NCBI GenBank assembly: GCA_965228265.1
Contig: OZ245804.1
Coordinates: 2,356,001 to 2,420,000 of the forward strand
Length of the DNA: 64,000 nucleotides
Direction of reading: 5' to 3'
Origin: GCA-2732755 sp965228265
GTDB taxonomy: Bacteria; Planctomycetota; Phycisphaerae; Phycisphaerales; UBA1924
Below are positions 8,261-17,555 of this stretch, piece after piece. The notes under the pieces were generated by a model. The model searched no databases. It was not told the DNA's origin and saw only the letters and a list, made by a program, of their open reading frames with translations. The position numbers and the translations under genes were made by a program. Each line of letters starts with the position of its first letter. The first letter of the stretch is position 1.

Positions 8261-8731
8261 ATGGAAACCACTCTCATTATCTTCAAACCCGACGCCGTCC
8301 AGCGGGGCCTGATGGGCCGGATCATGAGCCGCTTTGAGGAAAAGGGTCTTCAGATCGTCGGCTGTAAGCTGATGCAGATCAGCCAGGAGCTGGCCGCGAC
8401 CCACTACGAGGCCCACAAGGAGCGCCCGTTCTACCAGGGTCTTGTCGGCTTCATGACCAGCTCGCCCGTGCTGGTCCTCGCGATCCGTGGCAACAACGCC
8501 ATCGCGGTCTGCCGAAAGATGATGGGCGCGACCTTCGGCTCCAACGCCGAGGCCGGGACGATCCGTGGCGACTTTGGTGTTTCCAACAGCTTCAACCTGA
8601 TCCACGGCTCGGACAGCCCCGAGGCCGCCGAGCGAGAGCTCAAGCTGTTCTTCAACGACGGCGAGGTGCTCGATTACGACCGCGCCATCGAGAGCTGGGT
8701 CTACGACATGTCCGGCGGCAAGCCCGAGTAA
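8261..8731 (+). CDS. ndk: Nucleoside-diphosphate kinase
   Basis: 156 residues, close to the usual 140-155. It transfers the gamma-phosphate of ATP to other nucleoside diphosphates through a phospho-histidine. The active-site histidine is in NLIHGSDSPEAAERE, and the N-terminal ETTLIIFKPDAVQRG is diagnostic. The ATG at 8261 is preferred over an in-frame start 35 codons upstream because it matches the family N-terminus and follows CGGAGAA. It is monocistronic and convergent with csrA. Confidence 0.97.
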   Translation: METTLIIFKPDAVQRGLMGRIMSRFEEKGLQIVGCKLMQISQELAATHYEAHKERPFYQGLVGFMTSSPVLVLAIRGNNAIAVCRKMMGATFGSNAEAGTIRGDFGVSNSFNLIHGSDSPEAAERELKLFFNDGEVLDYDRAIESWVYDMSGGKPE

Positions 8732-8770
8732 TCGGGCAGCCGGGGCGTTGAACCGGTATTTGAAGCGGAA

Positions 8771-9091
8771 TCAGGAACCTCGGCTGGCGGCGTCAGCGTG
8801 ACGCCCGGCGGTCGAGCGCGCGGGGCGTGCCGAACCGTTGGAATGGCCGTGGTCGACATGCTCATCACCCGGACGCGCGGGAGTCGCGGTCACGACCTCG
8901 AGCGTCACGCCGTTGGCGTCGGCGATGATCTGATCGGCAACTTCGCGGCGGTGGACCGAGACATCGCGCGGAAACTCAAAGGCTACGCGTACGCGGTCAC
9001 CCTTGATCGACGCGATACGAACCACACCGATGGGATTCTCGGGGTTCCCGATGACTACTTCTTCGCCTTCCCGGCGCGTAATGACCAACAT
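8771..9091 (-). CDS. csrA: Carbon storage regulator CsrA with long C-terminal extension
   Basis: The first 65 residues are a complete CsrA (MLVITRREGEEVVIG ... GDRVRVAFEFPRDVSVHRREV), an RNA-binding dimer that recognises GGA motifs in 5' leaders. The start chosen is the methionine of MLVITRR, since 18 upstream in-frame codons have no family counterpart. Typical CsrA ends near residue 60-75. This one runs to 106 with a His/Ala/Arg-rich, probably disordered tail (DEHVDHGHSNGSARPARS). It is downstream of the NFU gene on the same strand. Confidence 0.9.
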   Translation of the reverse strand: MLVITRREGEEVVIGNPENPIGVVRIASIKGDRVRVAFEFPRDVSVHRREVADQIIADANGVTLEVVTATPARPGDEHVDHGHSNGSARPARSTAGRHADAASRGS

Positions 9092-9211
9092 CCTTGCTTC
9101 CCCCGGTCCGACGGCTACGAGCCCCGCCGTTCCACTGAAGAGCAAGCATAGCGGAAAAGCCTGTCGGATGCGAGACCCGTCCAGCTTCCAAATATGAATT
9201 TGGCAATTTCC

Positions 9212-9454
9212 CTAATCGACGGCAACGACGGAGGTTATCTCAGGGATATGTTCCTTGAGGTTCCGCTCGATCCCGAGCTTGAGCGTGACGCTGCTGGAAG
9301 GGCAACCCACGCAGGCCCCGTGGAGCCTGATTTTCACGACACCATCGTCGCTGATGTCGATGAGTTCGACATCGCCGCCGTCAGACTGGACAGCGGGCCG
9401 GATCAGGTTGAGGATCCGAACGACACGATCCTGGAGTGGAAGGGTTGCTTGCAT
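9212..9454 (-). CDS. NFU-domain Fe-S cluster carrier (NifU C-terminal type)
   Basis: 80 residues consisting solely of an NFU domain: RPAVQSDGGDVELIDI followed by the cluster-binding CVGCPSSSVTLKLGIE. Such proteins assemble or carry [4Fe-4S] clusters to apo-enzymes. The start is the Met of MQATLPLQDRVV (ATG at 9454, with AAAGG upstream). The upstream in-frame extension is basic and lacks family similarity. It is divergent from the lipoprotein gene at 9516, and csrA follows after about 120 nt. Confidence 0.9.
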   Translation of the reverse strand: MQATLPLQDRVVRILNLIRPAVQSDGGDVELIDISDDGVVKIRLHGACVGCPSSSVTLKLGIERNLKEHIPEITSVVAVD

Positions 9455-9515
9455 GACTGATCGACCTTTACCCGCACGTCCCGCACGCTCTGTGAGTGGG
9501 GAGTCGGTTCGTCTG

Positions 9516-11018
9516 ATGATAGGCCGGCGCGGGTTGCTCGTGCTCGGGTGCCTGCTCCTGGCGGCGTGCTCATCCCGAAAGCCCAAAATCACGGGCGACC
9601 TGCTCGAGGACATCCGCAATCCGGAACTCGCCTACTCGACCCGGGTCTCGCTCACTGAGGAGGTCTCTGGGGCAATCGAGGCGGGGGCCGTCACGCACGC
9701 CGACGCGGTCGAGGCCCTCAAGGACATCGTCTGGATGCGTCGGCTCCCGACGCCTCTCCGGTCGGCGGCTCTTGATCAGCTCATCGGTGAGGAAGGCCTC
9801 CTGAGCCGTCATGAGGGGCTGGTGCTGGTCCTTGGGCTTCTCCCGACCGAGACCGATCAGGGCATCCGCCACGTGCTCTCGCAGCACGTCGTTCGTCACA
9901 ACTGGGTCGAGGCCACGCCCGCCCTGGTCCGGTCGTTCTCGAAGATCGACCGCTCCATCCCCGACGAGGCCCGCCCCGAGCACATGGCCCTGCTCGAACT
10001 CCACCGCGAGAAGGACATCGAACAGATCGTCTTCGACACCTTCGTCGAACACAGTCCCGAGTCGGACTCGCAGCTCGGCTCAAGGGTCCGGCGCGACGCA
10101 TGGAACCTGCTCTCCCGCCTCGACGTGGACGGCGAGATGCGTGTCGGCCTGCTCAGCGGCCTTCTCGACCAGCCCCCGCCCGAGAACGACCCGATGCTCT
10201 CGGCACTCCGCCGGGGCCTGCTTGAACTCCGAACCATCCCGTTGACCGGCGAAGAACTCGAGTGGCTGACGGACCTGCATGAGGGCAAGGGTGTCGGCGC
10301 CAAGGGGTGGTGGGACAGAGCCACAGAAGCCGTGGCCTCGCTCGACACGCAGCAGCGCCGTGGTATTCGCCTGCGTCATCTTGAGGCGCTCCGATGGGCG
10401 AAGAAAAACCGCCCCGACTGGTTCGCGGCCAGCCGGTCGGACCTGATGGCCGAGCTCGATTCGCGCCTGGCTACCCGCGAGCATCGCCGTCGCGCGACCG
10501 ACATCATCCGCTTCCGCTCCGAGGATCTGGATTCGCACAAGGACAAAATGGCCTGGCCCGATCTCGTGACGGCTCTCGTGATCGATGACGCCATCCAGAC
10601 CGCGCGGGTGAGGTCGGCTTTGTTCGATCAGGCCGAGGAAGACCGCAACGACAAAACGACCGAGTACGGCGGGATTGTCCGCATCTCCATTCTGCCCAAT
10701 GAACCCGACATCTACGTCGCGGCCTTGTACGCCCCCAAGCCCGTCATGCGCGAGAACGACAACAGCTTCGTCGCCTCGCCCGAGATGCTGATGGACAGCA
10801 CCACGGCTCTGGCGCACTACCACTACCACGTTCAGTCCCTGCGGAACGGGCGCTACGCCGGGCCCAGCGACGGCGACATGATGTACGCGGCCCGCTACGG
10901 CAGGGCCTGCCTCGTGTTCACGGCACTCGATGAGGAGACGCTCGGCGTCGATCTGTATCAACCCGATGGTGTTGTGCTGGATCTCGGAGAGATCAAGCGC
11001 CCCGCCGGCAACTCCTGA
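9516..11018 (+). CDS. Large lipoprotein of unknown function
   Basis: 500 residues with a short lipoprotein signal (MIGRRGLLVLGCLLLAAC; acylated Cys18). The mature part is mostly predicted alpha-helical (residues 30-380), possibly HEAT-like. A C-terminal region contains a conserved-looking beta segment (YGGIVRISILPNEPDIYVAALYAP) and ends in DLYQPDGVVLDLGEIK. I recognise no family. The start is chosen for the signal peptide; upstream in-frame codons overlap the divergent NFU gene. The stop overlaps the ATG of the M20 gene (TGATG), so the two are probably translationally coupled. Confidence 0.72.
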   Translation: MIGRRGLLVLGCLLLAACSSRKPKITGDLLEDIRNPELAYSTRVSLTEEVSGAIEAGAVTHADAVEALKDIVWMRRLPTPLRSAALDQLIGEEGLLSRHEGLVLVLGLLPTETDQGIRHVLSQHVVRHNWVEATPALVRSFSKIDRSIPDEARPEHMALLELHREKDIEQIVFDTFVEHSPESDSQLGSRVRRDAWNLLSRLDVDGEMRVGLLSGLLDQPPPENDPMLSALRRGLLELRTIPLTGEELEWLTDLHEGKGVGAKGWWDRATEAVASLDTQQRRGIRLRHLEALRWAKKNRPDWFAASRSDLMAELDSRLATREHRRRATDIIRFRSEDLDSHKDKMAWPDLVTALVIDDAIQTARVRSALFDQAEEDRNDKTTEYGGIVRISILPNEPDIYVAALYAPKPVMRENDNSFVASPEMLMDSTTALAHYHYHVQSLRNGRYAGPSDGDMMYAARYGRACLVFTALDEETLGVDLYQPDGVVLDLGEIKRPAGNS

Positions 11019-12217
11019 TGATTGGACAAGCTTTGCTCAGCCCGCAGGAACAGGAAGTCTGTGATCTCATCGCACAAAGGCACGAGGCGCTGCTGGAAGA
11101 TCTGAAACTGCACGTCGGCACGCCCACGGGCGGCGGCAACCTCAAGGCCATCGAGCGGTCGCGGAAACTCCTGACCGACCGGTTGCACGCGATCGGCGCA
11201 TCGACAGAACTCACCCCGGGTGACCCAAAGCCCGAGTGGCTCGGCTCGCAGCTGCAGATCCCGCCGTCATCGCTCAGCTCGAACCTGAAGCCGGGCCTGC
11301 CCGCGGTCCTGATCGCCGGCCACCTCGACACCGTGCATGATCCGGATGGGCCTTTCCGCGAACTCACGATCGCACCCGACGGCAAGACGGCCACGGGGCC
11401 GGGCTGCGTCGATATGAAGGGCGGACTCGTCATCACCGTGGCTGCGCTCGAAGCCCTTGCGGAGGTCGGCGCTGCGTGCTCATGGTCGTTCTTCCTGAAC
11501 GCGGACGAGGAGACAGGGACGTACCACTCGCAGCGGGCCTTGCGCGAAGCCTCAGCGAAGCACGATTTCGGTCTGGCGATCGAGCCGGCTCTGGCCGGTG
11601 GTGAGCTTGCGATCGAACGGGTCGGATCGGGGCAGTTCCTGGTCGACGTCCGCGGGAAGGCAGCGCACGTCGGCCGAGCGTTCACCGAGGGCATCTCCGC
11701 GGTCACCAAGCTCGGCGAGATCCTCGTTGAGATCGGCAAGCTGCCAGAGCCCGAGCGAGGCATGGTTGCCAATGTCGGCCCCATCACGGGTGGCAACGCC
11801 GCCAATGCCGTTCCTGATCACGCGACCGCGTTCGGCAATGTGCGTTTCCCGGATCAAGCCGTCGCCGACGAATTGGGTGCCAAGCTCGACGCGCTGGCGA
11901 CAAGCGGGGAGACGCTGCCCAAGGTCAGCGTTTACAGAAGCTTCAACCGCCCCGCAAAGCCCGAGATCCCGCCCACCCGGGCGCTCGCCGAGCGGGCAAG
12001 GGAGGTCGCCGAGACGCTCGGACAGCAGCTCCCATTTGCCAGGACGGGCGGCGTCTGCGATGGCAACATCATGCAGGACGCGGGGCTCCCGACCATCGAC
12101 ACGCTCGGGGTCCGGGGGGGTGGGCTTCACACCCCGGACGAGTGGATCGACCTTTCAAGCCTCGTTGAGCGTTGTCAGCTCATGGCTGTTCTTGTGATGC
12201 GTCTCTGCCAACAATGA
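11018..12217 (+). CDS. M20-family metallo-amidohydrolase (deacylase), candidate AstE substitute
   Basis: 399 residues with the di-zinc motifs of the M20 peptidase/ArgE/DapE family: IAGHLDTVHD, GPGCVDMKGG, the catalytic NADEETGTY pair of glutamates, and a C-terminal LHTPDEW histidine. The central dimerisation domain is present. Members remove acyl groups from N-acyl amino acids or cleave dipeptides. Its position just upstream of the aminotransferase-astA-astD-ureohydrolase genes, with no AstE (a different fold) in sight, suggests it could desuccinylate N-succinylglutamate. That is inference; ArgE-, DapE- or carboxypeptidase-like roles remain open. It overlaps the upstream lipoprotein by 1 nt. 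Confidence 0.85.
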   Translation: MIGQALLSPQEQEVCDLIAQRHEALLEDLKLHVGTPTGGGNLKAIERSRKLLTDRLHAIGASTELTPGDPKPEWLGSQLQIPPSSLSSNLKPGLPAVLIAGHLDTVHDPDGPFRELTIAPDGKTATGPGCVDMKGGLVITVAALEALAEVGAACSWSFFLNADEETGTYHSQRALREASAKHDFGLAIEPALAGGELAIERVGSGQFLVDVRGKAAHVGRAFTEGISAVTKLGEILVEIGKLPEPERGMVANVGPITGGNAANAVPDHATAFGNVRFPDQAVADELGAKLDALATSGETLPKVSVYRSFNRPAKPEIPPTRALAERAREVAETLGQQLPFARTGGVCDGNIMQDAGLPTIDTLGVRGGGLHTPDEWIDLSSLVERCQLMAVLVMRLCQQ

Positions 12218-12322
12218 GACGTGGGCGCTCGCCCCGAGCGTCCGTCGGCGGTTACCCCCTCAGATCACCCCTGAAGTGGTCGATGAACCGGGCTGAATCC
12301 GCCGAAACAGCCGGAGAGCGCG

Positions 12323-13762
12323 ATGCCCGAGACGACCATGAGTGAGAGTGTTGGATCCAAGCTGGCCGCCGACGCGGCGATCAAGTCCGCGATCGATGCG
12401 ATCGTCGCCCAAGTGCAGCAGCACTCCGCGTCGATCACCGATGCGAGGCCCCCGGCGGACAACCTCAAGGACGAATACAAGCAGCTCCTCGATCGAGCCG
12501 CGGCCGTCAAGGGACGCGCCCTGCTCTATCCGCTCCTGGGCAGCGGCGCTGGCAACGGCCCTCTCGTCGAGATGGCCGACGGTTCCGTGAAGTGGGATCT
12601 GGTCACCGGCATCGGTGTGCACTTCTTCGGGCACAGCCACCCCGAGCTCGTCCGCGCTTCGCTTGAATCGAGCATTCAGGACACCGCCAAGCACGGCAAC
12701 CTCCAGTCCAACTTCGACGCCTACCGCTTCGGCGAACTCCTCCTCGAGCTGGCCGGTCGCAACAGCCGCCTCTCGGAGTGCTTCCTGACCACCTCCGGCG
12801 CGGTCGCCAATGAGAGCGCCCTCAAAATCTGCTACCAGAAGCACGCCCCGGCCAGCCGGGTCATCGCGTTCAAGGACTGCTTCATGGGGCGCACCATCAC
12901 GATGGCGCAGATCGGCGACTCCGCCGGCGGCCGTGACGGCATCCCGCTCTCGACCCAGATCGATTACATGCCTTACTGGACCGAGGCCAACGTCGCTCGC
13001 GCGGGCGGCGAGGCCAAGTTCATCGAGCTCGCGTGCGATCAGCTCCGCGAGTACATCACCCGCTACCCCCGTCAGCACGCCTGCTTCATTTTCGAGCTGC
13101 TGCAGGGCGAGGGCGGCTTCAACGTCGCGCCGCGTGAGTTCTTCGTCGCGCTCATGGACATCTGCCGCGAGCACAACATCGCGATCTGGGACGACGAGAT
13201 CCAGTCATTCGGACGCACGCGCGAGATGTTCGCCTACGAGACGCTCGACCTCGGTGAGTACGTCGACGTCTTCTGCGTCGGCAAGATGACCCAGGCCTGC
13301 GCCACGCTCTACACCAAGGAGTACAGCCCCCGCGCGGGCCTGCTCTCGGGCACATTCACCGGCGCCAGCCAGGACTTTGCCACCGGTACGCGCATCCTTG
13401 AGATGCTCCGCGACGGGGATCTCTACGGCCCCTCGGGCAAGCTCGAGCATCACCACAACCAGTTCCGCAAGCACGTTAAGGCGCTCGCCGAGAAACACCC
13501 GGACTGGTTCCCGGCGGTGCCCGAGCAGAGCGACTTTGTCGGCGGCATGGGCGGCATGATGCGCATGACGCCCTTCGGCGGCGACAAGAACAAGATCATG
13601 GCCGCCTGCAAGGCCTGCTACGACGAGGGCGCGATCGTTTTCTGGTGCGGGCACGGCCCGTTCCACGTTCGCATGCTCCCGCCCGTGCCCGTTCTCAAGG
13701 ACGAGCACTGGCCCAGAATCTTCGAATGCATCGAACGCGGCTTCGCCAAAGTCGCCGGGTAA
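12323..13762 (+). CDS. Class III aminotransferase, probable succinylornithine/acetylornithine type
   Basis: 479 residues, PLP-dependent fold type I. The PLP aspartate is in AIWDDEIQSFGRT, the Schiff-base lysine in CVGKMTQACATL, and the phosphate loop in TTSGAVANESALK. It belongs to the ornithine/acetylornithine/GABA aminotransferase class. Placed directly before astA and astD, its likely job is transamination of N2-succinylornithine to succinylglutamate semialdehyde (the AstC step). It is about 75 residues longer than E. coli AstC, mostly at the N-terminus. GGAG lies 8 nt before the ATG. It is followed by astA after 69 nt. Confidence 0.82.
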   Translation: MPETTMSESVGSKLAADAAIKSAIDAIVAQVQQHSASITDARPPADNLKDEYKQLLDRAAAVKGRALLYPLLGSGAGNGPLVEMADGSVKWDLVTGIGVHFFGHSHPELVRASLESSIQDTAKHGNLQSNFDAYRFGELLLELAGRNSRLSECFLTTSGAVANESALKICYQKHAPASRVIAFKDCFMGRTITMAQIGDSAGGRDGIPLSTQIDYMPYWTEANVARAGGEAKFIELACDQLREYITRYPRQHACFIFELLQGEGGFNVAPREFFVALMDICREHNIAIWDDEIQSFGRTREMFAYETLDLGEYVDVFCVGKMTQACATLYTKEYSPRAGLLSGTFTGASQDFATGTRILEMLRDGDLYGPSGKLEHHHNQFRKHVKALAEKHPDWFPAVPEQSDFVGGMGGMMRMTPFGGDKNKIMAACKACYDEGAIVFWCGHGPFHVRMLPPVPVLKDEHWPRIFECIERGFAKVAG

Positions 13763-13831
13763 TCTGTTCCACCCGCGGGTAAGCGTGTCCCCGCTCTCGA
13801 GTGAACGACGCGCAGGCCACGGGAGGCCGGT

Positions 13832-15031
13832 ATGTATCTCATCAGACGGGCCAAGCTGACCGACACACCCACGCTGCACAAGCTGGCGAAGATGGTGCAC
13901 TTCATCAACTTGCCGCCCGACAAGGACATCATCCAGGCAAAGATCGTCCACAGCCGAAACACCTTCCTCAAAGCCGCGGGCGGCGTCGAGGGCTACGAAC
14001 AGGAAGACGTCCCGGATTCGGTGATCAAGTCGGTCAAATCCGACAAGTCTCTCGGCGGACTCGGTGCAACAACGCACGAGGCCGACCTGTTCATGTTTGT
14101 GCTCGAGGACACCGAGTCGGGCCAGCCGCTCGGCTCAAGCCAGGTGCTCGCCAAGATGGGCGGCCCGGGCAGTCCGAACGTCTCGTTCAAACTCTCGCAG
14201 AAGCATTTCTTCAGTCAGAGTCTCCAGACCGGCACCTCGCACATGGTTGCCGAGCTCTACCTCGATGAGTCGGGGCCGACCGAGATCGGCGGGCTCATCC
14301 TCCAGCCCTCGTATCGCGGCCACAAGAAGAAACTCGGACTCTTCCTCAGCATGATCCGGTTCCACATCATCGGTCTGCACCGCACGCTCTTTGCCGACCG
14401 TGTGCTCGCCGAGATGATGGCTCCGATCACGCCAGAGGGCGACAGCCTGCTGTGGGATTACCTCGGCAGGCGCTTCGTGCCCCTCAGCTACGACGAAGCG
14501 GACCGTTTCTGCCAGTACAGCCGCGAGTTCATCACGTCGCTGCTGCCCAAGGACCCGATCTATCTCTCGCTCCTTCCGCCGAACGCCCGTGCCGCGGTCG
14601 CGCAGGTGCATAACGAAACCAAGTCGGCCCGAAAGATGCTCGAGCGCCTCGGCTTCGAGTACCGCAATTTCGTCGATCCCTTCGACGGCGGGCCGCACCT
14701 CGACGCCAAGACCGACGAGATCCTGCCCGTCGCGCACACCAGCATGCGCACAGTGGGCAACGCCGTGGCGGCATCCAAGTGCACCGAGATGTGCATCGTC
14801 AGCAAACTCGATACCGACGGCGAGTTCCGCGCAATCCATGAGAAAGTCAGCCTCGTCAACGGCAACGCGATCAGCCTGACCAAGGAATGCATGGACGTGC
14901 TTGAAGTCGAAAAAGGCGACGAAGTCGGCGTGACACCCATGGATTTCTTCGGCAAGCCCGCAGGAAAAGACGCCAAGTCCACGAAGAAGTCAGCAAAGAA
15001 AAAGACAAGCAAAGCCGGGAGCAAGCGTTGA
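13832..15031 (+). CDS. astA: Arginine (or ornithine) N-succinyltransferase AstA
   Basis: 399 residues, against about 340 in E. coli. The N-terminus MYLIRRAKLTDTPTLHKLAK and the body (VAELYLDESGPTEIGGLI, RFHIIGLHRTLFADRVLAEM) match the AstA/AruG family, which succinylates the alpha-amino group of arginine, and in some members ornithine, with succinyl-CoA. GGGAGG precedes the ATG. The last 30 residues are a lysine-rich tail (KDAKSTKKSAKKKTSKAG) absent from the reference family. Its stop overlaps the astD start by 4 nt. Confidence 0.9.
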   Translation: MYLIRRAKLTDTPTLHKLAKMVHFINLPPDKDIIQAKIVHSRNTFLKAAGGVEGYEQEDVPDSVIKSVKSDKSLGGLGATTHEADLFMFVLEDTESGQPLGSSQVLAKMGGPGSPNVSFKLSQKHFFSQSLQTGTSHMVAELYLDESGPTEIGGLILQPSYRGHKKKLGLFLSMIRFHIIGLHRTLFADRVLAEMMAPITPEGDSLLWDYLGRRFVPLSYDEADRFCQYSREFITSLLPKDPIYLSLLPPNARAAVAQVHNETKSARKMLERLGFEYRNFVDPFDGGPHLDAKTDEILPVAHTSMRTVGNAVAASKCTEMCIVSKLDTDGEFRAIHEKVSLVNGNAISLTKECMDVLEVEKGDEVGVTPMDFFGKPAGKDAKSTKKSAKKKTSKAGSKR

Positions 15032-16593
15032 GCATCCACCCGTCTCTGAAGAACGCACCGAGTGATCTCATCGCGGGCGAGTTCCGCGCGATCCCGGGCG
15101 AATCGATCCGTTCCACGAACCCTGCCCATCCGACGCAATCGATCTGGCAGGGCTCGCCCGTCCTGTCGCACGTCGACGAAGCCGTCGCCGCGGCTCGCAA
15201 GGCTCTTCCCGTCTGGTCGCAATGGCCCATCGAGAAGCGCATCGCGGTGCTCAGGCGCTATCAAGCGATCGCGGCCGAGCGAAAGCAGGAGATGGGCGAG
15301 CTGATCTGTGACGAGACCGGCAAGGCCATGTGGGATTCGCAGGCCGAGGCCGGCATCCTCGCGGGCAAGGTCGATATCACGCTCGACGATTCGGAGTTTG
15401 GCGGCTTCCACCGCGTCAAGTCCTACGGCTTCGACATCACCGCCTCGCGCACGGGACAGTGCAACTACCGTCCGCACGGCGTCATGGCGGTCATCGGGCC
15501 GTACAACTTCCCGATGCACCTGCCCAACGGGCACATCGTGCCCGCCCTCCTCATGGGCAACACGATCGTCCTCAAGCCGAGCGAGAAAACACCCGCAACG
15601 GGCCAGGCGCTCGTCGAGATGTTCAATGAAGCCCTCGAAGCCGAGGGCGCCCCGCCCGGTGTTGTTAATCTCGTGCAGGGCGCATCCGACACCGCGGTCA
15701 AGCTCACCACGCACAGCGACATCGACGGCATCCTCTTCACGGGCTCATGGCCCGTCGGGCGCAAGATCCTCGAGGCCAATCTTGACCATCCGGGCCGCAT
15801 TGTCGCGCTCGAACTGGGCGGCAACAACCCGACGGTCGTCATGCCCGATGCGCATCTCGAGCAGGCCGCGATCGAAGTTGTGCGTGCGTCGTTTATCACG
15901 ACGGGTCAGCGCTGCACCTGCACGCGTCGACTGATCGTGCACGAGGCCATCGCAGACAAATTCATTCATGCCGTGGTCGAGGCTGCCAAACGCATCGCGG
16001 TGGGCGACCCCCGGTCGGAAAGACCCGTGTTCATCGGGCCGTTGATCTCGGCGTATGCCCGCGACTCGGTGCTCGCCTTCCAGGAGAAACTGATCGCCAG
16101 TGGCGGCGAGGCCCTGCTCCGCTGCGAGGCCCGCGCGACCGACGGCTCGACCGATGGGCACTACATCACGCCGGGCGTCATTCGCGTAAGCCGCTTTGTT
16201 GCCGACGATTCTGACGATTGCGGCTGCGACAAGGAGGTCTTCGGTCCGCTGCTCCGAGTGACCACCGTCAAGAACCTCGACGAAGCCATCCAGCAGGCCA
16301 ACGCCACGCGCTACGGCCTCGCCTCAGCGATCTTCACCACCGACCCGGAGGCCCAGCAGCGATTCATCGCCGAGTCCCGGGCCGGCTGTGTCAACGTGAA
16401 CGCGGGCACCGCGGGCGCCAGCAGCAAGCTCCCCTTCGGCGGACTCGGACAGTCGGGCAACCATCGTCCCGCGGGCTCGGTCAGCCTCGACTACTGCGCC
16501 TATCCCGTCGCTTCGATGATCGAAACTGGCTCCGAAGCGGCTCTCCCGCAGGGTGTCACCTTCAACCCCGCGTGGCTCGGTGGCAACGCATGA
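15028..16593 (+). CDS. astD: Succinylglutamate-semialdehyde dehydrogenase AstD
   Basis: 521 residues, an NAD(P)-dependent aldehyde dehydrogenase. The Rossmann/active-site segments are PYNFPMHLPNGHIVPALLMG, LELGGNNPTVV (catalytic Glu), FITTGQRCTCTRR (catalytic Cys) and EVFGPLLRV. The wording NFPMHLPNGHIVPA and TGQRCTC is typical of AstD. It oxidises N-succinylglutamate semialdehyde to N-succinylglutamate. It starts inside the astA stop (4-nt overlap) and ends in a 4-nt ATGA overlap with the ureohydrolase, so all three are translationally coupled. Confidence 0.93.
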   Translation: MSIHPSLKNAPSDLIAGEFRAIPGESIRSTNPAHPTQSIWQGSPVLSHVDEAVAAARKALPVWSQWPIEKRIAVLRRYQAIAAERKQEMGELICDETGKAMWDSQAEAGILAGKVDITLDDSEFGGFHRVKSYGFDITASRTGQCNYRPHGVMAVIGPYNFPMHLPNGHIVPALLMGNTIVLKPSEKTPATGQALVEMFNEALEAEGAPPGVVNLVQGASDTAVKLTTHSDIDGILFTGSWPVGRKILEANLDHPGRIVALELGGNNPTVVMPDAHLEQAAIEVVRASFITTGQRCTCTRRLIVHEAIADKFIHAVVEAAKRIAVGDPRSERPVFIGPLISAYARDSVLAFQEKLIASGGEALLRCEARATDGSTDGHYITPGVIRVSRFVADDSDDCGCDKEVFGPLLRVTTVKNLDEAIQQANATRYGLASAIFTTDPEAQQRFIAESRAGCVNVNAGTAGASSKLPFGGLGQSGNHRPAGSVSLDYCAYPVASMIETGSEAALPQGVTFNPAWLGGNA

Positions 16594-17555
16594 GCACGCG
16601 CAAGACCGAACTGCCCAACGCCCGCATCCAGCCCCGCTTCGGCGGCATCGCGACCTTCGGGCGTTACCCAAGGCTCGAAGACGTCAAAGCGCAGGGCAAG
16701 GACGTCGACTGGGCCATCGTCGGCGCCCCCTTCGATGGGGGTGTGACATTTCGTCCGGGTTCTCGCTTCGGGCCGCGCGCGATCCGTGAGCAGTCGCAGT
16801 ACCTCAAGCACTATTCGCTTGAGCACGAAGTCGATGTGCCGGAAGTCCTCAGCCTCGCCGACGCCGGCGACACGCCCGTCAAGCCCTACAGCGTTAAGGA
16901 AACGCTCGACATCATCTGGGAGCACTTGTCCAGCCTTGCTGATCCGGCAAGCAAACTCCTGATGCTCGGTGGCGATCATTCGCTTGTCTACGCGGGCATG
17001 AAGGCCGCGTGGATCCGCCAGGGCAAGCCCGCCGGCGGACTTGCATGCGTGCATTTCGACAGCCACATGGACACGCTCGACACCGTCTGGGGTGAGAAGT
17101 GGAACCACGCCACCCCTTTCCGCAGACTCATCGAGGAGGGCATCCTCGATCCGAAGCGGATGGTCTCAGTCGGCATCAAGGGCCCGCTGAACACCGCCGA
17201 CGACCTCGACTACGCCAGGCAGCAGGGCATCGAACTTGTCACCTACGACCGCTGGAAGGAAGAGGGCTTCACACCCATCCAGTTCGTCCTCGACAAGATC
17301 GGGGCCGACCCGGTCTATCTCTCGTACGACATCGACTGCGTCGATCCGGTCTACGCGCCGGGCACGGGCACGCCTTGTGTGGGGGGCTTCACTTCCGCCG
17401 AGGCACTCGGACTGATCCGCAAGCTCAAAGGGATCAACCTTGTCGGCGCGGATGTCGTTGAAGTCCTGCCAGACAGAGACGTCGCGGGCAACACGGCCCT
17501 GCTCGCTGCTCACATCGCGTTCGAGATTCTCGCGCTCGATGCCGCGACCCGCTAA
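16590..17555 (+). CDS. Ureohydrolase (agmatinase/arginase family), possible AstB substitute
   Basis: 321 residues. All manganese ligands of the arginase/agmatinase fold are present: His130 in LGGDHSLVY, FDSHMDT (Asp157, His159, Asp161), and SYDIDCVDPVYAPGTGTP. The start is the ATG that overlaps the astD stop. Annotators would probably call it agmatinase. The genetic context points elsewhere: the succinylarginine dihydrolase (AstB) expected between AstA and AstC is absent, so this enzyme may release urea from arginine, or from N-succinylarginine, to feed the pathway. The substrate cannot be read from the sequence. Confidence 0.87.
   Translation: MSTRKTELPNARIQPRFGGIATFGRYPRLEDVKAQGKDVDWAIVGAPFDGGVTFRPGSRFGPRAIREQSQYLKHYSLEHEVDVPEVLSLADAGDTPVKPYSVKETLDIIWEHLSSLADPASKLLMLGGDHSLVYAGMKAAWIRQGKPAGGLACVHFDSHMDTLDTVWGEKWNHATPFRRLIEEGILDPKRMVSVGIKGPLNTADDLDYARQQGIELVTYDRWKEEGFTPIQFVLDKIGADPVYLSYDIDCVDPVYAPGTGTPCVGGFTSAEALGLIRKLKGINLVGADVVEVLPDRDVAGNTALLAAHIAFEILALDAATR

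Noticed and set aside
12219..12247. GC-rich hairpin after the M20 gene as an intrinsic terminator
   Set aside because: The stem is bulged and no T-rich tract follows; the aminotransferase gene downstream is in the same direction.
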